A stretch of DNA of 64,000 bases. It comes from Paenibacillus elgii NBRC 100335. Its GTDB lineage: Bacteria > Bacillota > Bacilli > Paenibacillales > NBRC-103111. The position numbers were made by a program, and so were the translations under genes. Under the pieces are notes generated by a model. It was not told the DNA's origin and ran no database searches. It saw nothing but the letters and a program-made list of their open reading frames with translations. The stretch lies in NCBI RefSeq assembly GCF_004000865.1, contig NZ_BIMB01000007.1, positions 62,001 through 126,000 on the forward strand. The letters are read 5' to 3'. The first letter of the stretch is position 1; the number at the start of each line of letters is the position of its first letter. This document shows positions 8,641 through 16,499 of the stretch, piece by piece.

Positions 8641-9405
8641 ATGATTACCCAGGAGCAAATTGATTTTTATCATGAAAACGGATATTTGTTAGCGAAAGGC
8701 GTATTCAACAGCGAGGAAGTAGAAGCGATGCGAACCGCAACGGATGCGATTATCGACCGCGCGGCCAAATCGAAGTTCGATCGAAGCGATACGTGGCAAG
8801 GCGATTATTTGCCGCCGGAGCAGTTGAAGAAGCTCGTATTAAAGGGCTTCCACGATGTGCATTATCATGACGCGGTATTTACCCGGGCGCTCTGCCATCC
8901 TAACATGGCGGCCGTGCTATCCAGATTGATTGGCCCAAATGTGCAAGTCCACCATTCGAAGATGCTGGTCAAGCCCCCGGAAAAAGGCGCAGCATTCCCG
9001 ATGCATCAGGATTACCCGTATTTCCCGCATGCGAAGCATTCGATGATCGCGGCAAGTATCCACCTGGACGATTCCGACATGGAAAACGGCTGTCTGTGCG
9101 TCATTCCCGGGACGCATAAAAACGGCCCGATGCCGCACGTAGGAGCCCACTATCTGAACCATAAAGAGTATCCGATCTCGTCGGGTACGCCTTGCCCGGC
9201 AAGTGCGGGCGATGTTCTGTTCTTCAATTACTTGACGATTCACGGCTCTGATGTCAATCGAAGCACACGGCCGAGAAGGAACGTGCTGGTCCAATATCGC
9301 GATCCCGAGGATTTGCCGACGGAAGAAGTTCACGTGAATTGGGGGCAGGGGCTTATGGTTTGCGGTCATAATCCGATATTCAAGGAGTATAAAGGGGCTC
9401 ACTAG
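8641..9405 (+). CDS. Phytanoyl-CoA dioxygenase (PhyH) family Fe(II)/2-oxoglutarate oxygenase
   Basis: 254 residues from the ATG at 8641 behind GGGGGAGG. Iron ligands are visible as H122-x-D124 (M-H-Q-D-Y) and H201 (T-I-H-G-S-D), with R210 placed to hold 2-oxoglutarate. The V-I-P-G-T-H-K segment is a family feature. Members hydroxylate diverse small molecules; the substrate here is unknown. The gene is divergent from the AraC regulator, a pairing often seen for catabolic or ectoine-hydroxylase-like enzymes. It ends just before a palindromic element and repeated terminator-like hairpins. Confidence 0.88.
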   Translation: MITQEQIDFYHENGYLLAKGVFNSEEVEAMRTATDAIIDRAAKSKFDRSDTWQGDYLPPEQLKKLVLKGFHDVHYHDAVFTRALCHPNMAAVLSRLIGPNVQVHHSKMLVKPPEKGAAFPMHQDYPYFPHAKHSMIAASIHLDDSDMENGCLCVIPGTHKNGPMPHVGAHYLNHKEYPISSGTPCPASAGDVLFFNYLTIHGSDVNRSTRPRRNVLVQYRDPEDLPTEEVHVNWGQGLMVCGHNPIFKEYKGAH

Positions 9406-9455
9406 GTTAGCTTTTGCAAGCAGAACCAAGAGGCTTCATCTGGACAGCCTCAGAG

Positions 9456-9663
9456 TGTCGAGAAAGTGGTCGAATTGAGGTGATAGAGGTGTACGAGGGG
9501 GTGGGGTATCCACTTCCGGTCGCTCTTGTCTGCAGGAAATCTTTATTGGAGGCCGCTTAGCAGCGGATATTTCCCGCAGACAAAGGCGAACGCTATCGCT
9601 CCTCCAGTGGATACCCCACCACCGTATGTATCTCTATTCTGTTCATAAACCACTTTCTCAACA
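9456..9663. repeat. ~208-bp imperfect palindrome (REP/MITE-like), flanked by 15-bp direct repeats
   Basis: The two ~100-bp arms pair end to end. Outer arms are 9456-9470/9649-9663 (14 of 15); inner matches include GGTGGGGTATCCACT with its complement, TTGTCTGC-n-GGAAAT with its complement, and an apical CCGCT-tagc-AGCGG. There is no reading frame of note. The 15-mer CATCTGGACAGCCTC occurs at 9437-9451 and again at 9678-9692, each within a terminator-like hairpin. This suggests the element landed in, and duplicated, the end region of the PhyH gene. Confidence 0.8.
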
Positions 9664-9706
9664 AGCCCGGGCTGTCCCATCTGGACAGCCTCTTTGCTCG
9701 ACGCCT

Positions 9707-10048
9707 TTACAGAGAAGCGGAAGCTTGACTCAACAGCGATGCTAATTGATCGTAATCCACCGCTTGTCCGCTGCGGAGCTTGATCGTTTTTCTCTCGGGA
9801 GGGCCGTCGAACTGGGCTTCGGGGAACTCAATCATGCCGGGATTGAAAATCGTAAAGCTAACCGCATCCTTCGATGTCGAGATCACGGCCGCGTACTTGC
9901 CGTTTTTCAAGAAGTGAGGCTTCTTGTATTGGATACGCTCTTGAACGTCCGGTAGCGTTTGAAGGACCATCTCACGGAGACGCGTAGACATTTCCGCCTG
10001 CCACGGTTCTTTGATTGCGTTAATAAATTCGATAACTTCCTGACTCAT
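9707..10048 (-). CDS. DUF1801 (YdhG-like) small cytosolic protein
   Basis: 113 residues from the ATG at 10048, just after AAAGGAGG. The I-x-x-I-K-E-P-W-Q-A-E, then I-Q-Y-K-K-P-H-F, then G-K-Y-A-A-V-I-S pattern is that of DUF1801 proteins, an iron-chaperone-like alpha/beta fold without firm function. It follows the VOC gene by 14 bp and shares its promoter, which matches that of the nearby ECF42 sigma operon. DUF1801 and VOC proteins are common in ECF42 regulons, so a role in that stress or detoxification response is inferred. Confidence 0.85.
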   Translation of the reverse strand: MSQEVIEFINAIKEPWQAEMSTRLREMVLQTLPDVQERIQYKKPHFLKNGKYAAVISTSKDAVSFTIFNPGMIEFPEAQFDGPPERKTIKLRSGQAVDYDQLASLLSQASASL

Positions 10049-10062
10049 CCTGTTTTCCTCCT

Positions 10063-10464
10063 TTATTGTCCCTGCTTCACAATCTGCCAAGTGACTCCGA
10101 ACTTGTCAACGACCTCGCCGTAATATGCGCCCCAAGGTTGCAAAGCGAACGGGTATTTGTCCGTGCCGCCCTTTCCCAAATTGGCGTAGGCTTCCCGCGC
10201 TTCGGCTTCATCGCCGAACGACAGCGCCATCGCGATTCCGCCGTTCTTGCTTACCGGTCCGAAGGAGTCGGACATGAACAAGGGATTTCCTCCGGCCACT
10301 GTCATCGCCATGTACATTACTTTGTCTTTATGCTCCTCCGGCGTGCCGGGGATTTCACCGAAGGTGATCATGGATTGAATCTCCCCGCCAAGCGCCTGCA
10401 AATAAAATTCGGCTTGCGCTCTGGCATTCTCCGAAGAAATGAATGGTGTTAGGTTGGCTTTCAT
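10063..10464 (-). CDS. VOC-superfamily PhnB-like protein
   Basis: 133 residues from the ATG at 10464; the ATG at 10473 lies inside the GGAAGG ribosome site. The betaalphabetabetabeta repeats of the glyoxalase/bleomycin-resistance fold can be followed: T-P-F-I-S-S-E-N-A-R-A-Q-A-E-F-Y, then a P-W-G-A-Y-Y-G-E-V-V-D-K-F-G-V-T-W C-terminal motif typical of PhnB-like proteins. The reaction is unknown. It is first gene of a two-gene operon behind an ECF42-type promoter. Confidence 0.9.
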   Translation of the reverse strand: MKANLTPFISSENARAQAEFYLQALGGEIQSMITFGEIPGTPEEHKDKVMYMAMTVAGGNPLFMSDSFGPVSKNGGIAMALSFGDEAEAREAYANLGKGGTDKYPFALQPWGAYYGEVVDKFGVTWQIVKQGQ

Positions 10465-10536
10465 AATCAACATCCTTCCAGTGACTGGTTATGCCGGGAT
10501 TCAAAATGGAACGTTGAAAACCGACCTTTATTCATA

Positions 10537-10564
10537 CGACGATCGGGATTCGACGAAATCGACA
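10537..10564 (-). promoter_or_regulatory. ECF42-type promoter of the VOC-DUF1801 operon
   Basis: Reverse strand: TGTCGA (10564-10559), 17 bases, CGTCG (10541-10537), about 70 bases before the VOC start. The same two boxes with identical spacing precede the DGPF-sigma operon at 12373-12400. TGTCGA is the -35 box reported for ECF42 sigma factors. Confidence 0.75.
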
Positions 10565-10600
10565 CGATCGAAAAACTTTTTTAAAAAGGCAATTTCACCT

Positions 10601-11875
10601 CTAAAGACGGCCATCTTCCGTACCCGCGATACAATCGGAGGCGCGCCCCAGAAGCAGTGCCTGCTCGCGCGCGTTATGGGTCAGCGATGCGGCACGCTTG
10701 AACTCCTCGCAGGCTTCCTTGAACCGGCCTAGCTTGAACAAGAAATCGCCGCGAACGCTCGGCACTAGATGGTAGCCTTTCAACGACGGCTCCGATGCCA
10801 GCGCATCGACAATCTCCAGCCCTACCTCCGGGCCAAACGCCATCGAGAGCGCAACGGCGCGGTTCAGTTCAACGACGGGGGATGGCGCGACCTGACACAG
10901 CGCTTCATACAGCGCTGAGATACGCACCCAGTCGGTCTCCTCCGGCGTGCGGGCCCGTGCATGGCACGCCGCAATCGAGGCCTGCAGCGCGTACGGGCCA
11001 AGCATCCCGCCGATCCGCTCGGCGCGCTGCAAGGCGGCCAGCCCCCGGCGGATCAGGAGATGATCCCATAGCGCCCGGTTTTGATCCATGAGCAGGATCG
11101 GCTCTCCTGTTGGACTTACCCGCGTCTTAAACCGCGAAGACTGAATTTCCATAAGCGCGACCAGACCGTGAACCTCCGACTCTCCGGGGACAATTTCCGC
11201 GAGAATCCGTCCGAGGCGCAGCGCCTCCTCGCAGAGCACCGGGCGAATCCAGTTCTCCCCGGAAGTCGCAGAATAGCCCTCATTGAACATGAGGTAAATG
11301 ACCTCGTACACCGACTGGAGACGGGCCTTAAGCTCGTTTCTCTCAGGCATCTCGAAGGGCACGCGAGCGGCTGCAAGGGTCCGCTTGGCCCGGACGATCC
11401 GCTGGGCGACAGTTGGCTCCGGAACGAAGAACGCATGTGCGATTTCTACGGTGCTCAGTCCTCCCAGCAGCCGCAGCGTGAGCGTCACGCGCGCCTCGGA
11501 CGAAAGCACCGGATGGCAGGTCGTGAAGATCAAGCGCAATAGATCGTCACTGACATCGCCGTCCATCACCGCATCGAAATCGTCTTCGTGCCGGGATTCC
11601 ATCTCGCGGCCCAGCTCTTCGTACTTGCGCCCGAGCAATTGCTTCCTGCGCAGCATATCCAACGCCCGGCGCTTCGCAGTCGTCATGAGCCATGCCCCCG
11701 GGTTGTCCGGTATTCCCGTCTCCGGCCACTTCTCAAGCGCGATGACGAGCGCGTCCTGCGCGAGATCCTCGGCCAGCCCGACGTCACGAACCATCCGTGC
11801 GAGCCCCGCGATGATTTTGGCCGATTCGATTCTCCAAATGGCATCGATCGTGCGATGGATCGAGGACGGCTTCAC
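10601..11875 (-). CDS. ECF42-type RNA polymerase sigma factor with TPR-like C-terminal extension
   Basis: 424 residues, far longer than a plain ECF factor (about 170-200). Sigma region 2 (D-L-A-Q-D-A-L-V-I-A-L-E-K-W-P, then P-G-A-W-L-M-T-T-A-K-R-R-A) and region 4 (G-G-L-S-T-V-E-I-A-H-A-F) occupy residues 1-175. The rest is the DUF6596/TPR-like helical domain of the ECF42 group (F-N-E-G-Y, then L-N-R-A-V-A). Its start overlaps the stop of the DGPF gene by 4 bp (ATGA), so translation is coupled. No anti-sigma gene is present; in this group the C-terminal extension is needed for activity. The motif upstream of its operon and of the VOC operon implies autoregulation. Confidence 0.93.
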   Translation of the reverse strand: MKPSSIHRTIDAIWRIESAKIIAGLARMVRDVGLAEDLAQDALVIALEKWPETGIPDNPGAWLMTTAKRRALDMLRRKQLLGRKYEELGREMESRHEDDFDAVMDGDVSDDLLRLIFTTCHPVLSSEARVTLTLRLLGGLSTVEIAHAFFVPEPTVAQRIVRAKRTLAAARVPFEMPERNELKARLQSVYEVIYLMFNEGYSATSGENWIRPVLCEEALRLGRILAEIVPGESEVHGLVALMEIQSSRFKTRVSPTGEPILLMDQNRALWDHLLIRRGLAALQRAERIGGMLGPYALQASIAACHARARTPEETDWVRISALYEALCQVAPSPVVELNRAVALSMAFGPEVGLEIVDALASEPSLKGYHLVPSVRGDFLFKLGRFKEACEEFKRAASLTHNAREQALLLGRASDCIAGTEDGRL

Positions 11876-12303
11876 GATCTCTCCGGCTTCCCCTGCTCGC
11901 GGATCATGGCGTGTAAAGCCAGGTTATCCGGGTCCTCGGTCAACTCCGTCGTCTCGATTACCTGACGCAGCTCAATGACCCCCTCGCCATTGCCATGCGG
12001 GTCCGGCATACGCATCGCCCACTCGATCGCCTCTTCCCTCGACTTCACCTCGATGAGCGTGAATCCGGCGATCAGCTCCTTCGACTCGGTGAACGGGCCG
12101 TCGACGACCTTGGGCTTGCCGCCGGGCTCCGGGTAGGAAATGCGAATCCCGTTCGAGCTGGCGTGAAGACCTTCGGCGGCTAACAGCACGCCGGCCTTCA
12201 CCAATTCCTCGTTATACTTCATCATCGCATCAACGAGCTCCTGGCTCGGCATAACGCCTGCTTCGGAGTCTTTCGTTGCCTTTACAATCATCATGAATCT
12301 CAT
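11872..12303 (-). CDS. DGPF/YCII-domain protein, partner of the ECF42 sigma factor
   Basis: 143 residues. The name-giving motif is present as V-D-G-P-F-T-E-S-K-E, preceded by an M-R-F-M-M-I-V-K-A start and followed by A-I-E-W-A-M-R-M-P. The YCII ferredoxin-like fold is small and its role in ECF42 signalling is unsettled; it may bind or process the signal, or be part of the output. The gene is first in the operon and overlaps the sigma gene by 4 bp. Ribosome site AGGAGG lies just upstream of the ATG at 12303. Confidence 0.93.
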   Translation of the reverse strand: MRFMMIVKATKDSEAGVMPSQELVDAMMKYNEELVKAGVLLAAEGLHASSNGIRISYPEPGGKPKVVDGPFTESKELIAGFTLIEVKSREEAIEWAMRMPDPHGNGEGVIELRQVIETTELTEDPDNLALHAMIREQGKPERS

Positions 12304-12654
12304 GGGTGATTCTCCTCCTTTTTTTGGTTCAGAGTCCTGAATTAGGCCTCTAGAATTTGGCTTCTATTTACACGACGAACGAATCCCGACCCAATCGACA
12401 CATCCCCAAAAAAATATTTTCAAAGAAGGTCGAATGTTCATCTACATGCTCCCTACGTAATATTTACTAAAGCAAACTACATTTTGATTCTATCAAATCG
12501 GCGCTTGAAGTGTGAAGGGCTACCCCATTTGTCGACGGAGCCTGATACTTGAGAGAATCTTCGAAATAAATAGTAAATTATATCTATATATAATAGATTT
12601 TGGATCAAATATACTAGAAATTGAAATTAATCCAATCGTCATAGGAGGTTAATT
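12304..12654. promoter_or_regulatory. 351-bp divergent control region (ECF promoter and chitinase leader)
   Basis: Holds the ECF42-type promoter (12373-12400) on the reverse strand. The right half is AT-rich, with overlapping TATAAT-like boxes at about 12578-12600 on the forward strand that could serve the chitinase gene; no convincing -35 was settled on. AGGAGG precedes the chitinase ATG. No small gene or riboswitch fold was recognised. Confidence 0.5.
12373..12400 (-). promoter_or_regulatory. ECF42-type promoter of the DGPF-sigma operon
   Basis: Reverse strand: TGTCGA (12400-12395), 17 bases, CGTCG (12377-12373). Boxes and spacing are the same as at 10537-10564, and bases around the boxes (TGTCGATT, CGTCGT, then AAATA/GAATA) are also alike. 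It indicates direct autoregulation by the sigma factor. Confidence 0.78.
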
Positions 12655-14298
12655 ATGAAACCTAAGTTCACCCGCAAGAAGGCGGTGCAAGCAAGCGTCG
12701 CCGCGCTGTCCGCCTTGTTGGCACTCGCACCTTTGGAACCGGTTACAACTATCGTTTCCGCCGATGCCGGACAGCAAGCGGCCTTAGCCGCCTCGCCTTG
12801 GGTCGCCACTCAAGTGTACGTGGCCGGCAATGAGGTCAGCTACAACGGGAAGATCTATCGGGCCAAATGGTGGACGCAAGGCGATACGCCGGGCACAGGC
12901 GATCCGTCAAGCTCGCCGTGGCAGCTGGTTGGACCCGACACAGGCGGTGGCAATGATGCTACTCCGCCGACGGCACCGACGAATCTTGCATCGGCAGGAC
13001 AGACCGCGGACACGATCACATTGACTTGGACTGCGGCTACGGACAACATCGCCGTGGCCGGCTACGATATTTACCGCAACGGGACGAAGGTCGGCTCCTC
13101 GGCCAACGCATCCACGCTGACCTACACCGACACAGGGCTCCAGCAGGATACCGAATACACGTATTACGTTGCCGCAAGGGATGGCGCTAACAATACGACG
13201 GCAAGCTCCAGCATCAAAGTAAAGACGTCGCTGGGCGGTCTGAACGTCGGCCAAAGCCGCGTCCTGACCGATTCGCAAATTGCGTCGATCTGGGGCGGCA
13301 TCGATCCGCAATATTCGCCGGCCAATGCTGTTGCCGCCGTGCAGAGCGCACTGCCGCAGGCAGAATACGAAGCGCTGTTCCCGATCCGTATCGGCTCGTC
13401 AGAATGGCATACGTTCGCCGCTTCCAAGCCGTATTACAAGCCGGGGCAAGGAGACTATTATTCGTACAACAACCTGATTGCCGCTGTATCCGAGGTGGCG
13501 AACATCAAGTACAAGCTCGAATACCGGCAGGGAGCAACTTGGAACCACCGCATCTTCCGCTTGGACAAAGCGGCGAAGACGGAAACGCTCATCTATCAAA
13601 ATGCCGATTTCAACGCTTCGTGGAACTTGACGGTGCCGATCGTCTCCAAAACCGTCGATTTCGGATCGTTCCTCAAAGAAGGCTCTGCTGTGAACCGCAA
13701 GCGCGAGCTGGCGGCCTTCCTCGCCAATATTGCGCATGAAACGGGCGGAGGCTGGGCGACGGCGCCCGGCGGCGAGCTTCGTTGGGGCTTGTTCTGGAAC
13801 GAGGAAGTGGCGTACATCAACAGCACCAACATCGGTTACGTGCAGACGCATGCCGATTACCCGCCGGTTGCGGGCAAATCGTATCATGGGCGCGGGCCGA
13901 TCCAGCTGAGCTGGAACTACAACTACGGCTTGTTCAGCGGCATTATCTACGGGAATAAAAACACGCTGCTTCAACAGCCTGAACTCATCACGAGTGACGG
14001 TAAATTGGGCTTTATGACCGCCATCCTGTTCTGGATGACCCCGCAGCCGCCGAAGCCGTCGGCCCACGACGTCATGGTCGGCAATTGGACGCCTTCAGCG
14101 GAGGAAATTGCCAAAGGGCTAACTCCGCCGGGCTTCGGGATTACGATCATGATCATCAACGGCAATCTGGAGGGCAATAAAGACGAAACCGACAACCGAA
14201 TCGGCCGCCGGGTCGGTCATTATCGCGACATTACGACAAAAATGGGCGTCGACATTACCGGCGAGAAGCTGAATACGCTCGGCATGAACCCGTTCTAG
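12655..14298 (+). CDS. Secreted GH19 chitinase with CBM5-type and fibronectin III domains
   Basis: 547 residues. A Sec signal peptide (K-rich start, hydrophobic A/L run) ends near residue 45. Residues 46-92 form a CBM5/12 chitin-binding module (W-V-A-T-Q-V-Y, G-N-E-V-S-Y-N-G-K-I-Y-R-A-K-W-W). Residues 101-192 are FnIII (P-P-T-A-P-T-N-L, Y-D-I-Y-R-N-G). Residues from about 200 are the catalytic domain: A-H-E-T-G-G-G-W with likely acid E362, and Y-H-G-R-G-P-I-Q-L-S-W-N-Y-N-Y, the GH19 substrate-cleft signature. It would hydrolyse beta-1,4 chitin outside the cell, for nutrition or against fungi. Single gene with a strong terminator; GGAGG site before the ATG. Confidence 0.95.
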   Translation: MKPKFTRKKAVQASVAALSALLALAPLEPVTTIVSADAGQQAALAASPWVATQVYVAGNEVSYNGKIYRAKWWTQGDTPGTGDPSSSPWQLVGPDTGGGNDATPPTAPTNLASAGQTADTITLTWTAATDNIAVAGYDIYRNGTKVGSSANASTLTYTDTGLQQDTEYTYYVAARDGANNTTASSSIKVKTSLGGLNVGQSRVLTDSQIASIWGGIDPQYSPANAVAAVQSALPQAEYEALFPIRIGSSEWHTFAASKPYYKPGQGDYYSYNNLIAAVSEVANIKYKLEYRQGATWNHRIFRLDKAAKTETLIYQNADFNASWNLTVPIVSKTVDFGSFLKEGSAVNRKRELAAFLANIAHETGGGWATAPGGELRWGLFWNEEVAYINSTNIGYVQTHADYPPVAGKSYHGRGPIQLSWNYNYGLFSGIIYGNKNTLLQQPELITSDGKLGFMTAILFWMTPQPPKPSAHDVMVGNWTPSAEEIAKGLTPPGFGITIMIINGNLEGNKDETDNRIGRRVGHYRDITTKMGVDITGEKLNTLGMNPF

Positions 14299-14335
14299 CG
14301 CGCGCGCCCGCACAAGAGGCCAGAGTACTATATAA

Positions 14336-14371
14336 AAGAGCCGTCGCTACTGCGACGGCTTCCGCTCTTCT
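14336..14371. terminator. Terminator between convergent chitinase and kinase genes
   Basis: Perfect 9-bp stem AGCCGTCGC-tact-GCGACGGCT at 14339-14360, with outer AAGAG/CTCTT pairing. The T-run is weak on both strands; it could serve both genes. Confidence 0.65.
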
Positions 14372-14405
14372 ATAAGCCTTTCCCTCCATTGCCAGAAACA
14401 GGCGT

Positions 14406-16199
14406 TTACACGATACTCTCCACTCGCGCTAATTCAATGGCTTCTTCACGGTTACTGACACCGAGCTTCGAGTAGAGAGTCGAGCAATAGTTGCGTACCG
14501 TCCCCTCCGATAAAAATAGCTTGGCGGCGATGGACTTGTAGCGCAGTCCGTCCGACAGATGCTGTAAAATCTCCATCTCCCGTTTCGTAAGCCCGTACGG
14601 ATAATTTTCTTGCTGCATGCTGTACTTCTCCAGCTGCTCTCGCTGACGCTTCATCTCCTCGAATACGCGCGTGGCGATCGACTGATCGATCCACGTTCCT
14701 CCGCTATAGATGAGCTTCAAGGCTTCGGTCAACTCTCGCGGATGAATCGACTTCAGCATATAGCCTTCCGCCCCGTGCTCCAATGCGGTTGCCGCCTGTA
14801 TGGAATCCTCAAACGTCGTCATGAGCACAACCTTCATGTCGGGCCAGCGTTGCTTCATCTCAAGCAAGGCCTCCAGTCCGTTCATCCCCTGCATCCGAAT
14901 ATCCATGAGCACGATATCCGGCCGGAATCGCTCGCAATGTTCCAATGCCTCGTGCCCGTCACCGGCCGTACCAACGACGATAAAATCAGCATCCTGCTCC
15001 AAAATATGCCGCAAGCTGTCGGCAATGATCGTCTGATCGTCAACAATCAGCAGACGGATATGGCCATGCAGAGGCTCTGCCTGCAAAGGAATATTACATA
15101 TGACGACGGTTCCTTGTCCCAATTGTGAATGAACGGACAACGTGCCGTGAAGTTGCTCAAGTCGCTCCTTTATCCCATTTAGACCGAATCCGAACCGGAT
15201 GGAATCCGTGCCGATGCCGTTGTCTTCGATTTGTAACCGGAGCTGGTGACTATCGAAATGCAGCTGAACGGATACCGCACTCGCTTGACCGTGACGAACC
15301 GCGTTGGTGAGCGATTCTTGCAGGCAGCGATATAAACAAAAGTTCATTTTCTGCATTACAAGAGCCTCGTTGCCGATCGCGCGGAAGCTGACCGTTACCC
15401 CTGTAGACTTCCTAAATTCATCGGTTAATTGCAGCAACGATTCGCTTAACGAATAGCTCAACGGACCATGAGAAAGCTGATGCAGATGGTTTCGGATATC
15501 ATTCAGACTGCGCTGTGCGATGCCGACAAGGGAATCGATCCGTTCGATCTGTACAGCGGGTACGGATGAGCGGAGTGATTCAACGCCGACGATCAGCGAG
15601 GTTAGCGCATGGCCAATCGTGTCATGCAGCTCATGTGACAGCCGATGTCGCTCTTCCATCAGCGTAAGTTCCTCGATTTGTGTAATGTGCCGCTCCAGTA
15701 ATTGCTTCTGCTCTTGAATGATTTGGGCTTGCTTGTGGGACTGAATCAATATACTAAACGCGAAGCCGATGGCGAAACCAAAGCTGCAGCTAAACATAAA
15801 CTCGTAGGGGAGCCGATCGGCGAGCTGACCGTTCAATGCCGGAAAAACGATGCCGCAAGGGATACCCGTCCATACGTACGTTCGCCGGCTGCTGGCCAAG
15901 CCGATAATTATCGCGAATAAAACGAAAGACCATAGCAATCCCGGCGCTGCATGCGCCAAATACAAATGGAAAAATCCGGCAGATAAAACTTCGACTGCCA
16001 GATACCAGTTTCTTTTCCGATATTGAACGATTAGCGGAATGACATAAACCAAGAGAGCAAACATCCATACAATCCATAACGGCGTTATGATCAGTGACGG
16101 GTTGATGAAACCGGAGATGACGATAATGGCGAGCCAAGTGGTCCGTATAGCAAGAACCACCCAATCATACCAAAACCATTTTTTTAGTATGGATAACAC
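14406..16199 (-). CDS. Membrane histidine kinase fused to a LuxR-type response regulator (copy 1)
   Basis: 597 residues joining both halves of a NarL-type two-component system. Residues 10-155 hold five or so membrane helices with little outside the membrane. A coiled linker follows, then the HisKA_3 motif E-L-H-D-T-I-G-H with phospho-acceptor H192, then an HATPase core (N-A-V-R-H-G, E-D-N-G-I-G, G-F-G-L). A receiver domain begins near 381 (L-L-I-V-D-D) with phospho-site D433 and K483. The end (536-597) is a LuxR helix-turn-helix (G-L-T-K-R-E-M-E-I-L, S-E-G-T-V-R-N). The DNA-binding output is thus tethered to the membrane unless cleaved. A paralogue lies at 40738-42591. Divergent from a serine hydrolase gene, its likely target. 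Confidence 0.93.
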   Translation of the reverse strand: MLSILKKWFWYDWVVLAIRTTWLAIIVISGFINPSLIITPLWIVWMFALLVYVIPLIVQYRKRNWYLAVEVLSAGFFHLYLAHAAPGLLWSFVLFAIIIGLASSRRTYVWTGIPCGIVFPALNGQLADRLPYEFMFSCSFGFAIGFAFSILIQSHKQAQIIQEQKQLLERHITQIEELTLMEERHRLSHELHDTIGHALTSLIVGVESLRSSVPAVQIERIDSLVGIAQRSLNDIRNHLHQLSHGPLSYSLSESLLQLTDEFRKSTGVTVSFRAIGNEALVMQKMNFCLYRCLQESLTNAVRHGQASAVSVQLHFDSHQLRLQIEDNGIGTDSIRFGFGLNGIKERLEQLHGTLSVHSQLGQGTVVICNIPLQAEPLHGHIRLLIVDDQTIIADSLRHILEQDADFIVVGTAGDGHEALEHCERFRPDIVLMDIRMQGMNGLEALLEMKQRWPDMKVVLMTTFEDSIQAATALEHGAEGYMLKSIHPRELTEALKLIYSGGTWIDQSIATRVFEEMKRQREQLEKYSMQQENYPYGLTKREMEILQHLSDGLRYKSIAAKLFLSEGTVRNYCSTLYSKLGVSNREEAIELARVESIV

Positions 16200-16499
16200 G
16201 GATCATGTACACCTGCTTGCTTTTTTTATAAGTAAGAATAGTTCTGGATAATTCAGACCTATCATGCACCATATCTTCCCGATTCGTCAAGCGACAGAGG
16301 GGAGGGAACATTTAGAATGTGACCGTAGCAAGCACGTCACATAAGACAGTTGACAGTTTGTCATACGGTAAATGTGACAGGCCAAGTACGATGTCATTTA
16401 GAAGCTTGGCGGTTTCATCACTGTCCAATTTAACAACCTCGGAGATAAGGTTAGGGGGTAAAGCAATACAACATTCCAAACTAATAGGAGCGATGCGTT
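16200..16499. promoter_or_regulatory. 300-bp divergent control region between kinase-regulator 1 and hydrolase 1
   Basis: A cluster of TGAC/GTCA half-sites lies at 16318-16379: the inverted pair TGTGAC-n12-GTCACA (16318-16341), then TGACA-gtt-TGTCA (16351-16363) and another TGACA at 16375-16379. These are candidate binding sites for the LuxR-type output domain. AGGAG precedes the hydrolase ATG by about nine bases. No gene was found. Confidence 0.45.

Noticed and set aside
16318..16379. A single shared operator for the two fused kinase-regulator modules
   Set aside because: Only the pentamer TGACA/TGTCA is common to both gaps, too short to claim a defined site; kept as a weak hint only.
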